Assembly: GCA_017651465.1 (NCBI GenBank)
Contig: JAGCCX010000005.1
Location: 62,001 to 126,000, forward strand
Length of the DNA: 64,000 bases
Direction: 5' to 3'
DNA from: Bacteroidales bacterium
GTDB lineage: Bacteria; Bacteroidota; Bacteroidia; Bacteroidales; UBA932
The notes below the pieces were generated by a model, which saw only the letters and a list, made by a program, of their open reading frames with translations, ran no database searches and was not told where the DNA came from. Numbering within the stretch: position 1 is the first letter of the stretch; each line of letters opens with the position of its first letter. Below, piece by piece: positions 52,856-61,797 of this stretch. Both the position numbers and the translations under genes were made by a program.

Positions 52856-53347
52856 ATGGTTGTATTAATAGTATTTGCGATTATCTTTGCAATAGTGGGT
52901 ATCGTGGGCAGCGTTGTTCCGGGCCTTCCCGGACCGCCGATGAGCTGGATTGGAATGCTGCTTGTGTTTTTTGCCGGCAAAGCCGGCGAGAGGCCGGACC
53001 CTATGAGTCTCAAGACACTTCTTATATGGCTGGGAGTCACCATTCTGGTGACGGTGCTTGACTACATAATCCCCATCAAGACCACCCAGCTCACCGGAGG
53101 CCACAAGGCGGCGTCGACCGGTGCCATCCTGGGCCTGATAATAGGTATGATCGTACCTCCCGTGGGCATAATCCTGGGCTCCCTCCTAGGCGCCTTCCTG
53201 GGCGAGCTGATGGTTAACGACAAGGGTATGTGGCCGGCGTTCAAAGCCGGGGCCGGCGCCTTTCTGGGCTTTCTGCTCGGAACCGGACTCAAACTTGTCT
53301 CGTCAGGCGTAATGGCCTGGTTGATAATAAAATACGCATTTTTATAA
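52856..53347 (+). CDS. DUF456 membrane protein
   Basis: A 163-residue protein with about five hydrophobic spans and the Gly-rich helices typical of DUF456 (IVGSVVPGLPGPPMSWIGM, GAILGLIIGMIVPPVGIILGSLLGAFLGE). The repeated GxxxG spacing suggests packing of helices, and DUF456 is often listed as related to glycine-zipper membrane proteins. The function is not known. It opens the plus-strand operon and ends one base into the start of the second FAD oxidoreductase gene (TAATG). Confidence 0.88.
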   Translation: MVVLIVFAIIFAIVGIVGSVVPGLPGPPMSWIGMLLVFFAGKAGERPDPMSLKTLLIWLGVTILVTVLDYIIPIKTTQLTGGHKAASTGAILGLIIGMIVPPVGIILGSLLGAFLGELMVNDKGMWPAFKAGAGAFLGFLLGTGLKLVSSGVMAWLIIKYAFL

Positions 53348-55185
53348 TGGACAGATCAAATTCTCTTATGGTTCTGGCCACCCGCTTCGACGAGCTGGGC
53401 GACTGGACGGTAGAGCAGCAGTTCGTGCTGCAGATGGGCTCCAGCTACCTGCTGGCCCACGGATTGGGCGAACCTCTTAAACAAGATGCCGTAACCCGCG
53501 TGCAAATTCCCGCCGACGGCTGCTACACCCTCTGGGTGCGTACCAAAAACTGGACGGCTTTCTGGTCGGAGGGCAAGACCCCCGGCATCTTCCAGGTCAA
53601 GGTGGACGGCAAGGCCGACGAGGCCGAATTCGGTACCGGATGTCCCGGCGCCACACGTGCCGAGAGGGCTGCCTGGTACTGGCAGAAGGGCGGCAGCTAC
53701 GAGCTCAGCGAGGGCGAGCACACCCTTGCCCTGCACGACCTCACCGGCCTCGACGGCAGGGCGGACGCAATAATACTCACTACCACCAAAGATATCCCCG
53801 GAGAGGGCCTCGAGGCCTACCGGGCGCTCCGCGATGAACTGCTTCCCACCCCCGTGGAGGACAAGGGCGATTACGACTTCGTGGTGGTGGGAGCCGGTAT
53901 GTCCGGCCTTTGCGCTGCCATAGCCGCAGCCCGCAACGGCAGCCGCGTAGCCCTGATCCAAGACCGCTACATCCTGGGCGGAAACAATAGCTCGGAGGTG
54001 CGCGTGGGCCTTGGCGGCCAAATCAATATGCCTCCCTATCCTTCTCTGGGATACATACTTAACGAGATAGGTCCCGACCGTTACGGCAATGCCCGCGGAG
54101 CTCATCACTACCAAGACTGGAAGAAGTGGGACGTCATTGCGGCCGAACCCAATATCACCCTTTTTGCCGGCTACACCGTTGACAAGGTGGAGATGGAGAA
54201 CGGCAGCATCAAGGCCGTGGAGGCCGTAGAGGCCACCCTCCAGAACCGCATACGCATAGGAGGTTACGTGTTCTCCGACTGCACCGGCGACGCCCACCTT
54301 GCAGTGCTTGCCGGCGCCCGCACTATGATGGGCCGTGAGGCCCTCAGCGAGTTCGGCGAGAGCCTCGCGCCCGAAAAGGCCGACGGCTACACTATGGGCG
54401 TGAGCATCGAGTGGTACTGCGAGGACTGGAACACCCCGTGCTCCTTCCCCGACAGCCTGGACTGGGGCCTGCACCTCGACGAGGAAACCGTGGAGCCCGT
54501 ACACCGCGCCAACTGGTACTGGGAAGTGGGTATGAACGACGACCAGATTGCCGACGCCGAAAAGATACGCGACTACGGTATGTACGTGGCATACAGCACT
54601 TTCTCATACTGCAAGAACCGTCTTGCCAAGAAGGAAGACTGGGAGTGCACCCATCTTACCTGGGTTAGCCACGTGAGCGGCAAGAGAGAGAGCCGCCGCA
54701 TAGTGGGCGACCTGATCCTGCGCGAGCAGGACCTCACCCGCCCCATCCCTTACCCCGACGGCACCTGCACCACCACCTGGCGCATCGACCAGCACTATCC
54801 CGACCCGCGCAATGCCGGCAAATATCCCGGCGAGGAGTGGATGAGCATAGGAAAACTCGTCCCCATCGACCCGTATGCCTTGCCGTACCGCTGCTTCTAC
54901 AGCGCCGACATCCCCAATATGTTTATGGCCGGCCGCGACATAAGCGTGACCCACATCGCCCTGGGTTCCGTACGCGTGATGCGTACCTGCGCGATGATGG
55001 GAGAGGTGGTAGGCCTTGCCGCCAGCATTTGCGTTGGCAAGAAGCTCCTCCCGCGCGACATCTACAAGACCAATTTCTCCGACCTTGTGGCCCTGATGAA
55101 GAAGGGCGCCGGCCGCACCGACGTGCCCTACACCCAGTTCTACCACCAGGTCGACCGCACCGGCCATCAGGCCGAGGACAGGTAG
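53347..55185 (+). CDS. FAD-dependent oxidoreductase with N-terminal carbohydrate-binding-like domain
   Basis: A 612-residue protein. The first about 145 residues form a beta-sandwich like those that bind sugars (VQIPADGCYTLWVRTKN, YELSEGEHTLALHDLTG). Then comes an FAD_oxidored domain: VVVGAGMSGLCAA with GxGxxG at about residues 182-187, GGNNSSEVRVGLGG, and SDCTGDAHLA. A long in-frame extension upstream overlaps DUF456 and is rejected. No signal peptide is evident. It is a distant relative of the oxidoreductase on the other side of the 39-bp divergent gap. It probably oxidises or epimerises a sugar or polyol, but no substrate can be named. Confidence 0.82.
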   Translation: MDRSNSLMVLATRFDELGDWTVEQQFVLQMGSSYLLAHGLGEPLKQDAVTRVQIPADGCYTLWVRTKNWTAFWSEGKTPGIFQVKVDGKADEAEFGTGCPGATRAERAAWYWQKGGSYELSEGEHTLALHDLTGLDGRADAIILTTTKDIPGEGLEAYRALRDELLPTPVEDKGDYDFVVVGAGMSGLCAAIAAARNGSRVALIQDRYILGGNNSSEVRVGLGGQINMPPYPSLGYILNEIGPDRYGNARGAHHYQDWKKWDVIAAEPNITLFAGYTVDKVEMENGSIKAVEAVEATLQNRIRIGGYVFSDCTGDAHLAVLAGARTMMGREALSEFGESLAPEKADGYTMGVSIEWYCEDWNTPCSFPDSLDWGLHLDEETVEPVHRANWYWEVGMNDDQIADAEKIRDYGMYVAYSTFSYCKNRLAKKEDWECTHLTWVSHVSGKRESRRIVGDLILREQDLTRPIPYPDGTCTTTWRIDQHYPDPRNAGKYPGEEWMSIGKLVPIDPYALPYRCFYSADIPNMFMAGRDISVTHIALGSVRVMRTCAMMGEVVGLAASICVGKKLLPRDIYKTNFSDLVALMKKGAGRTDVPYTQFYHQVDRTGHQAEDR

Positions 55186-55488
55186 CACTCTCCGCCGCCT
55201 TTCCTTTTCTGCTGTCCCGGGAGCTCTTCCTGCCCCCGGGAGCGGGTCGTTTGGTATTCCCGAGGGCAAATCGGCCTTTCCTGCCCCCGGGAGCGGGTCT
55301 CGGACGTTCTGCCGGCGGCTGCCAGCAGCGGGCGGGACTCCGTTCGCTGCGCTCACTCCGGCCCCTCCCAACGTCTACTGCGTCCCCGCTGCGCGAGGAC
55401 TTGTATCCGCCGGGCCCCCTCCCCCTGCCCGTGTCCGGGGGTGGACACGCCCGCCCGCTGCCGCATCCCGCCGTCTCCCGCCCTCCCC

Positions 55489-55845
55489 GTGTGCAAAACG
55501 GCCCTTTCTGCCCCCGGGACCCGCCCGTTGCGGCTTCCCGTGTGCAAAAAGCCCCTTCCTGCCCCCGAGACCTGCTCGTTTGGTGTTCCCGTGTGCAAAA
55601 CGGCTCTTCCTGCCCCCGGGACCAGCTCGCCGCAGCCTCCCGTGTGCAAAAAGCCCCTTCCTGCCCCCGGGACCAGCTCGCCGCAGCCTCCCGTGTGCAA
55701 ATCGGCCCTCCTTGCCCCCGGGACCAGCCCGCTGCGGCTTCCCGTGTGCAAAAAGCCCCTTTCTGCCCCCGGGACCTGCTCGTTTGGTGTTCCCGTGTGC
55801 AAAACGGCCCTTTCTGCCCCCGGGACCTACTCGCTGCGGGACAGA
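55489..55845. repeat. Tandem array of seven 51-bp repeats
   Basis: Units start with GTGTGCAAA at 55489, 55540, 55591, 55642, 55693, 55744 and 55795, exactly 51 bp apart. A conserved core contains CTGCCCCCGGGACC. A 20-bp segment varies among a few types (for example GCTCGTTTGGTGTTCCC twice and GCTCGCCGCAGCCTCCC twice), so units appear to have been shuffled or duplicated. The last unit decays near 55840. Confidence 0.92.
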
Positions 55846-55990
55846 AAACGTTGAAAACTATCCCGGCTGGGGCTGGGCTGGGAAGAATGCGAAAACCGGG
55901 GGTGATGTGGGTGGAGGCTCGGAAGGCTGGCGGGGGCGAAAACAAGCGCCGAACTTGCATTCTTCCGTATTTTTTTCGGGCAATAATTGT

Positions 55991-55998
55991 TATATTTG
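55991..55998 (+). promoter_or_regulatory. -7 box for the GH31 gene
   Basis: TATATTTG fits TAnnTTTG and lies 16 nt before the ATG at 56015. No TTTG is seen at the -33 position. Confidence 0.6.
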
Positions 55999-56014
55999 TC
56001 AAAACTGATTGCCA

Positions 56015-58543
56015 ATGAAAAAACTCATACTTTTTGTCGTGGCCGTTGCCGCCGCATTGACCCTGACAGCCGGCCATGCATGCGCCGATAACTCAACATC
56101 CAGCTATGCGACAGCCGGCTACGCAAGCGCCAACACCGCAGCTACGGCCACCGCAGCCACCGGCCACGAAAGCGCCAACACCGCAGCCACCGCCACCGGA
56201 GCCCCTGGCAACCCCAAGGCCAGGCCCGAGGCCGTGGTGACCGCAGGTAACGCCCGTTTTACCGTCTTAACCGACCGCCTGATCAGAATGGAATGGGCCC
56301 AGGACGGACAGTTCGAAGATAGGGCGAGCCTTGCCATCATCAACCGCGATCTTCCCGTTCCCGCCTTCAAAACCAAGGCCCAGGGCGGGGGAGTGACCAT
56401 AACTACCGACAAACTGACTCTCGATTACAAAGGCGGGCGCTTTGCTCCCGGCAACCTGAGCGTCAGCTTCAAACTTAACGGCAAAACGGTGGTATGGCAT
56501 CCCGGCGACGAGCCTAAGGGCAACCTCAAGGGAACTACCCGCACCCTCGACGGATGCAACGGCTGGGACCGCCTGAGCCACAGCGAGAAAGAGCTGGAGA
56601 ACGGCATACTCTCGCGCGACGGATGGGCCGTGGTTGACGAGAGCTCGCGCCATCTGCTCCAAAAGGATTCCTCCTCCTGGGGCGAATGGGTGGCCGAGCG
56701 TCCGGAAGGAGACAGGATAGACTGGTACATCTTCGCTTACGGACACGATTATCTTGCTGCCCTGCAAGACTTTACCAAGGTAGCAGGCAACATCCCCCTG
56801 CCTCCCCGCTACGTATTCGGATTCTGGTGGAGCCGCTACTGGATCTACACCGACCAGGAGCTCCTGCAGCTTGCCGACGATATGCGTATGCGCGACATTC
56901 CCGCCGACGTGTTCATCATCGATATGGACTGGCACGAGACCTGGAAGCCTATGGACGAGCGCCTCGGACACGACGAGTTCGGCCAGAGGCGCGGCTGGAC
57001 GGGCTACACCTGGAACCGCGACCTCATTCCCGACCCGGAGGGCCTGCTCGCCGAGCTGCACCGCAAGGGCTTCAAGACCGCACTCAACCTTCATCCGGCC
57101 TCGGGCATCCGTCCCTACGAAGACTGTTACACCAGCTTCGTGGCCGATTATCTGAGCCGTACCACCGATTACGACGGCCCCGGGGGCTACATCTATCCCG
57201 AGCAAGGCTGGACCTTCAAAGGCAACGAGACCCCGGTGGGCCGCGAGGGCTGGAGGGCTCCCGTACCCTTCCGCCTCGACCAGCAGGAATGGGCCGACGC
57301 CTACTTTAACTCCGTCATCCATCCACTTGAGCGTCAGGGGGTTGACTTCTGGTGGCTGGACTGGCAGCAGTGGCGTGAGAGCAAATACGTAAAAGGCCTG
57401 TCCAACACTTTCTGGTGCAACTACTGCTTCTGGAACGACCAGGTCAGGCGTAAGACCTCCCAGAGCAGCTGGCCCGCCCGTCCGCTCATCTATCACCGCT
57501 GGGGAGGCCTGGGCAGCCACCGCTATCAGCTGGGATTCTCCGGCGATACCTATTCCGAATGGTCGGTGCTCCAGTTCCTGCCGTACTTCACATCCACGGC
57601 ATCGAACGTAGGCTACGGCTACTGGGGACACGACATAGGCGGGCATATGCAGCACAAAGAGAAGCAGGGCCCGCGCGACCCCGAACTCTACACCCGCTGG
57701 ATGCAGTTCGGCGTGTTCACCCCCATCTTCAAGACTCACGCCACCCAGAACGCCAACCTGGACTGCCGTATCTGGATATTCCCCGAGCATTACGAGTACC
57801 TCAAGGCCGCGATCAAGCTCCGCTATGCCCTGAGCCCCTATATCTACGACGCCGCCCGCCACGCCACCGAGAGCGGAGTGTCGATGTGCCGGCCCCTTTA
57901 TTACTACTATCCTGAGCTCAAGGAGGCCTATGACAACAACGAAGAATATTTCTTCGGCGACAATATCCTGGCCACCGCCATCACCGCCCCGTGCGGCCCC
58001 GACGGCACGGCCTCCCGCGAGGTGTGGCTGCCCAAGGGAGAGTGGTACGATATGGCCCACGCACGCCTGCTCAAGGGCGGCAAGGCTTACAAGTTGAGCT
58101 ACACCCTCGAGCAGAATCCCTGGTTCGTCAAGGCCGGAGCAGTCATTCCCCTTGCCCCGGAAGGCATCACCAACCTGCAGGAGCAGAGTAACGCCCTGCG
58201 CTTGATGATAGTACCCGGCAAGGCCCCCTGCAAGATCGAGCATTACGAGGACGACGGCATCTCGCAGGCCTACGAGCGCGACTTTGCCACCACCTCCATC
58301 GAAAAGAGCACTTCCGGCGGCAAGACCATCGTAAAGATAGGTCCCCGCAAGCGCTCCTTCGCCGGCGCCCCGTCCACCAGGCTAGTTAGCCTGGATCTGG
58401 AGGGCGTGAACAAGGCTCCCTCGCAGGTCAAGTGCAACGGAGCATCGCTTCCCGCTTCGGCCATATGCACCGGAGGCGGACGTACCACCATCACCCTCCC
58501 CGAGGCTCCCGCCGGGCAGGCGCTCACCGTGGAAATTAAGTAA
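56015..58543 (+). CDS. Glycoside hydrolase family 31
   Basis: An 842-residue exported glycosidase. A signal peptide (about 1-25) is followed by an Ala/Thr-rich linker with two 15-residue repeats (SANTAATAT, 45-bp period), then a beta-sandwich and the GH31 barrel. The nucleophile is D449 in WWLDWQQW and the acid/base is D540 in WGHDIGGH. IDMDWHETWKPM precedes them. GH31 enzymes remove alpha-linked glucose, xylose, galactose or sulfoquinovose. The family alone does not tell which. The ATG at 56015 is chosen from the -7 box. It lies between an FAD oxidoreductase and a glycerophosphodiesterase lipoprotein, so an alpha-glycosylglycerol-type substrate is possible. Confidence 0.92.
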   Translation: MKKLILFVVAVAAALTLTAGHACADNSTSSYATAGYASANTAATATAATGHESANTAATATGAPGNPKARPEAVVTAGNARFTVLTDRLIRMEWAQDGQFEDRASLAIINRDLPVPAFKTKAQGGGVTITTDKLTLDYKGGRFAPGNLSVSFKLNGKTVVWHPGDEPKGNLKGTTRTLDGCNGWDRLSHSEKELENGILSRDGWAVVDESSRHLLQKDSSSWGEWVAERPEGDRIDWYIFAYGHDYLAALQDFTKVAGNIPLPPRYVFGFWWSRYWIYTDQELLQLADDMRMRDIPADVFIIDMDWHETWKPMDERLGHDEFGQRRGWTGYTWNRDLIPDPEGLLAELHRKGFKTALNLHPASGIRPYEDCYTSFVADYLSRTTDYDGPGGYIYPEQGWTFKGNETPVGREGWRAPVPFRLDQQEWADAYFNSVIHPLERQGVDFWWLDWQQWRESKYVKGLSNTFWCNYCFWNDQVRRKTSQSSWPARPLIYHRWGGLGSHRYQLGFSGDTYSEWSVLQFLPYFTSTASNVGYGYWGHDIGGHMQHKEKQGPRDPELYTRWMQFGVFTPIFKTHATQNANLDCRIWIFPEHYEYLKAAIKLRYALSPYIYDAARHATESGVSMCRPLYYYYPELKEAYDNNEEYFFGDNILATAITAPCGPDGTASREVWLPKGEWYDMAHARLLKGGKAYKLSYTLEQNPWFVKAGAVIPLAPEGITNLQEQSNALRLMIVPGKAPCKIEHYEDDGISQAYERDFATTSIEKSTSGGKTIVKIGPRKRSFAGAPSTRLVSLDLEGVNKAPSQVKCNGASLPASAICTGGGRTTITLPEAPAGQALTVEIK

Positions 58544-58578
58544 AGCATTGACATTCAACCAATATTCTGTTTTTTTAC

Positions 58579-58586
58579 TATCTTTG
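58579..58586 (+). promoter_or_regulatory. -7 box 5 nt before the GDPD lipoprotein start
   Basis: TATCTTTG fits TAnnTTTG. Only TGACT separates it from the ATG at 58592, so the transcript should be leaderless. No clear -33 element is seen. Confidence 0.6.
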
Positions 58587-58591
58587 TGACT

Positions 58592-59551
58592 ATGAAAAGG
58601 TTATTCGTTTTCCTTGCCGTATCGCTAAGTTTTGTTTGCTGTACCGAGAGCACACCTAAGTTTGCCAACCGCGCCGAAGCTATAGCGGCGCAGATACACG
58701 ATCCCCATTCCAAATATGTGGTGGTGACCTGCCACAGGGGCGACTGGCGCAACTTCCCCGAGAACTCCATTCCCGCCATCGAGAGCATCATCCGTATGGG
58801 CGCCGACATTATGGAGCTCGATCTCAAGATGACCAAAGATTCGGTGCTCGTGCTCAGCCACGACGGTACCGTGAGCCGCTGCACCAACTTCAGCAGCGTG
58901 TTCAAAGGCGAGCCCGGCAAGAGTGCGCGCGTAAGCGACCTTACGCTCGAAGAAATCAAGCGCCTGAGCCTCAAAAGGGCGCACAACGTGGCAATCGACA
59001 CTCTCCATATGCCCACGCTGCGCGAGGCCCTGCTGTGCTGCAAAGACCGCATCTGCGTCAACGTGGACCAGGGTTACGAGTTCTACGACGAGGTGCTCGC
59101 CATAACCGAAGAGTTGGGCGTGACCGACCAGATACTCATCAAGGGCAAGAAGCCCATCGATGTGGTGGCGGCGCACGAGGCCGCATATCCCCACAATATG
59201 ATGTATATGCCCATAGTGGACATCCAGAGGCCCTCCGGCATAGAGCTTTTCAATTCCTATCTGGAGCAGGGCGTGGTGCCACTGGCGTACGAGGTGTGCT
59301 GGCAGACCAACGACGGATCGTTTGAAGACGCCTGCAAGAAGATACTCGACCAGGGATCCAAGATTTGGGTGAATACTATCTGGGGAAGCCTGTGCGGGGG
59401 CGACGGCAACGACGACGATGCTGCCTATGTGGCCGCCGACCCGGGCGACGTGTACCAGCAGTACATCGACAAGGGCGTTTCGATGATCCAGACCGACCGT
59501 CCCGAGCTGCTGATAGGCTGGCTCACCAAGAAAGGACTACATACACTTTAG
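58592..59551 (+). CDS. Glycerophosphodiester phosphodiesterase lipoprotein
   Basis: A 319-residue predicted lipoprotein (Cys16 or Cys17 in SFVCC). The GDPD fold has HRGDWRNFPENS with the first catalytic His, IMELDLKMTKD with the metal-binding Glu and Asp, and LSHDGTVSR with the second His. The rest, including CVNVDQGYEF and SMIQTDRPELL, completes the TIM barrel. It should split glycerophosphodiesters into glycerol-3-phosphate and an alcohol in the envelope. It lies 6 nt before a GlpT-like transporter gene, which would import the glycerol-3-phosphate. It is not closely similar to the GDPD domain of the 36703 protein. Confidence 0.92.
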   Translation: MKRLFVFLAVSLSFVCCTESTPKFANRAEAIAAQIHDPHSKYVVVTCHRGDWRNFPENSIPAIESIIRMGADIMELDLKMTKDSVLVLSHDGTVSRCTNFSSVFKGEPGKSARVSDLTLEEIKRLSLKRAHNVAIDTLHMPTLREALLCCKDRICVNVDQGYEFYDEVLAITEELGVTDQILIKGKKPIDVVAAHEAAYPHNMMYMPIVDIQRPSGIELFNSYLEQGVVPLAYEVCWQTNDGSFEDACKKILDQGSKIWVNTIWGSLCGGDGNDDDAAYVAADPGDVYQQYIDKGVSMIQTDRPELLIGWLTKKGLHTL

Positions 59552-59557
59552 AACAAT

Positions 59558-60970
59558 ATGGGATTTTTGGAATTTTTCCGTATGAGCGAGCCTTCGGCGG
59601 TGAAGGTGGCTCCCGAAAAGGTTGACAAAGTTTATAAGAAAAAACGCATCCAGGCCTTCATAGCCGGCACCCTGGGCTACGCCCTCTACTATGTGTGCCG
59701 CCTGTCGATGGGTGTGATGAAGCAGCCGCTCATCGACGCCGGCCTGCTCAACGCCACCCAGCTGGGTATCATAGGAGCCTGTCTGTACTGGTCTTACGCC
59801 GTAGGTAAACTCATCAACGGCTTCCTGGCCGACAGCTCCAACATCAAGCGCTTTATGGCCTCCGGCCTGGTGGTGTCGGCCACGATGAACCTCATTATGG
59901 GAGTGCTGGGCGTGAATGCGCTCAACGGCACCATAGCCAATTCCACGCTGTTTGTGTGCTTCTGCATCTTCTGGGCCATCAACGGATGGTCGCAGTCGAT
60001 GGGCGCGCCGCCGGCCATCATCGCCCTGTCGAGATGGTTCCCGCTCAAGGTCAGGGGCACCTACTACGGCATTTTCAGCTCGTCGCATAACATAGGCGAG
60101 GGCTTGTCGTTCATATTCGTGGGCTCCATTGTGGCGGCGTTCGGCTGGAAGTGGGGCTTCTTCGGTGCAGCCCTTGCCGGTGCGCTGGGAGTAGTGCTCA
60201 TCCTGCTCTTGCTTCACGATTCTACCGAGAGCAACGGCCTCCCGCCCATCGAGGTACTTGCGGGTGAGAAGACCGCCGAGGAATACGAGCGTGACCGTGA
60301 GCATCTGCTCTCTTCGGCCGAGGATGCCCGTCAGGCCGCCCGCGAGGAGACCAAACGTATGCAGCGCTCGGTCATCAAGAATCCCGGCGTGTGGATCCTG
60401 GCCCTCTCCAGCGCCTTTATGTATATGAGTCGCTACGCCATCAACGAATGGGGAACGATATTCCTGCAGGAAGCCAAGGGCTACGACCTTGCCGGAGCGG
60501 CCGCCATCATCGGCGTCAATCCCATATTCGGTATCATAGGCACCGTGGTGTCGGGCTGGCTGTCCGACGTGCTCTTCAAGGGCGACCGGAAGTATCCTGC
60601 CTTCGTGGCGGGTATCCTCGAGGCCATAGCCCTGGCGCTCTTCCTCTTCGGAGGTTCCGCCAAGTGGATAAACATCCTGGCGATGGTGCTGTTCGGTATT
60701 GCCATCGGCGTGCTCATCAGCTTCCTGGGCGGCCTTATGGCCGTGGATCTGGTGCCCCGCAAGGCCACCGGTGCGGCCCTGGGCATTGTGGGTATGGCAT
60801 CGTACGCGGCTGCCGGTCTGCAGAACGTGGTCACCGGCCTGCTGCTCGACAACAATATTGTGAACGGAGTGCACGACTTCACCTATGCCAGCTGGTTCTG
60901 GCTCGGATCGGCCGTGATAGCCTTCTTGCTGCCCGTTCTTAACTGGCGACGTAAACAACAGCAGATATGA
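59558..60970 (+). CDS. GlpT-like MFS transporter (organophosphate:phosphate antiporter family)
   Basis: A 470-residue inner-membrane protein with 12 spans. The first span region GYALYYVCRLSMGVMKQPL and the loop GLLNATQLGIIGACLYWSYAVGKLINGFLAD resemble GlpT/UhpT of the OPA family, which exchange glycerol-3-phosphate or hexose-6-phosphate for phosphate. GWSQSMGAPPAIIALSRWF is typical of that group. A charged cytoplasmic loop (about 215-265) links the halves. Position next to a GDPD lipoprotein supports glycerol-3-phosphate as the cargo. It overlaps the aldo-keto reductase gene by 4 nt. Confidence 0.9.
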   Translation: MGFLEFFRMSEPSAVKVAPEKVDKVYKKKRIQAFIAGTLGYALYYVCRLSMGVMKQPLIDAGLLNATQLGIIGACLYWSYAVGKLINGFLADSSNIKRFMASGLVVSATMNLIMGVLGVNALNGTIANSTLFVCFCIFWAINGWSQSMGAPPAIIALSRWFPLKVRGTYYGIFSSSHNIGEGLSFIFVGSIVAAFGWKWGFFGAALAGALGVVLILLLLHDSTESNGLPPIEVLAGEKTAEEYERDREHLLSSAEDARQAAREETKRMQRSVIKNPGVWILALSSAFMYMSRYAINEWGTIFLQEAKGYDLAGAAAIIGVNPIFGIIGTVVSGWLSDVLFKGDRKYPAFVAGILEAIALALFLFGGSAKWINILAMVLFGIAIGVLISFLGGLMAVDLVPRKATGAALGIVGMASYAAAGLQNVVTGLLLDNNIVNGVHDFTYASWFWLGSAVIAFLLPVLNWRRKQQQI

Positions 60971-61797
60971 TACTCTCTAATGGGGTTGTGATACCCGATA
61001 TGGGCTTCGGCACCTACAAGATGGCGCCCGAAGATACCCGCGCCTCGGTGCTTTGCGCCTTGCAAAGCGGCTGGAGGCACGTTGATACAGCAGCTTTTTA
61101 CCGCAACGAGGTTGAGGTAGGGCAGGCGGTGCGTGAGAGCGGACTGCCCCGCGAGGAACTGTTCATCACCACCAAGCTCTGGAACTCCGACCGCGGCTAC
61201 GACTCGGCCCTGCGCGCTTTCGACCGCTCGCTGGAGGCTCTCGGGCTCGACTACATCGACCTGTACCTCATCCACTGGCCGGCATCGCCTTTCTTCTGGG
61301 ACAACTGGAGGCAGCTCAACGCCGACAGCTGGCGGGCTCTCGAGCGCCTCTACCGCGAGGGAAGGGTAAGGGCGATAGGCGTGAGCAATTATATGCCCCG
61401 CCACATCAAGGCCCTGCTGGAGACGGCGGAAATCAAGCCTATGGTGGACCAGATAGAGTTCCATCCGGGATGGATGCAGAAGGACTGCCTCGAGTTCTGC
61501 GCCGCCGAGGGTATGGCAGTGGAGGCCTGGGCCCCGCTCATCAAGGGCGACGCGCTGGGGCATCCGGTCATCACCGGCATTGCCGCCGCCCACGACTGCC
61601 CGCCCGCACGGGTGGTGCTCGCCTGGGTGCTTGCCTGCGGAGTCATCCCCTTGTGCAAGAGCGTCACGCCTTCTCGTATCAAAGATAACTTGCTGGCTCC
61701 CGGCCTCACCCTGGCTCCGGAAGAGATACAAGCAATCTCCGCCCTGCACGATGTGGGCGGACGCTGTTACAACCCCGATAACTGTAACTTCCTGTAG
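60967..61797 (+). CDS. Aldo-keto reductase
   Basis: A 276-residue cytoplasmic NADPH-dependent reductase. The catalytic tetrad is present: Asp in GWRHVDTAAFY, Tyr in the same segment (AAFYRNE), Lys in TTKLWNSD and His in LIHWPASP. The C-terminal nucleotide-binding segment has the form PLCKSVTPSRIKDNL, close to IPKSVTPxRIxxN. The substrate may be an aldehyde such as glyceraldehyde or methylglyoxal, or a sugar, fitting the glycerol-3-phosphate and sugar context. It overlaps the transporter gene by 4 nt. Its 3' end faces the next gene with no gap and no clear terminator. Confidence 0.9.
   Translation: MILSNGVVIPDMGFGTYKMAPEDTRASVLCALQSGWRHVDTAAFYRNEVEVGQAVRESGLPREELFITTKLWNSDRGYDSALRAFDRSLEALGLDYIDLYLIHWPASPFFWDNWRQLNADSWRALERLYREGRVRAIGVSNYMPRHIKALLETAEIKPMVDQIEFHPGWMQKDCLEFCAAEGMAVEAWAPLIKGDALGHPVITGIAAAHDCPPARVVLAWVLACGVIPLCKSVTPSRIKDNLLAPGLTLAPEEIQAISALHDVGGRCYNPDNCNFL

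Larger units (their letters stand above)
55186..56014. other. 829-bp gene-free stretch before the GH31 gene
   Basis: This region is C-rich on the plus strand and has no convincing gene. It holds two degenerate repeat units near 55231-55300, a GC-rich stretch with no feature (55310-55485), the main 51-bp tandem array, and about 130 bp of unique sequence with a -7 box. Long reading frames across it are a side effect of a 51-bp period, which is a multiple of three. Confidence 0.75.

Noticed and set aside
55489..55845. CRISPR array
   Set aside because: The 51-bp period resembles repeat plus spacer, but the variable 20-bp parts repeat among units, the constant part is not palindromic in the usual way, and no cas genes are nearby.
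54837..56018. Long reading frames on both strands through the tandem repeats
   Set aside because: A repeat whose period is a multiple of three keeps frames open by chance. The translations are low-complexity, have no start context and overlap the end of a real gene.
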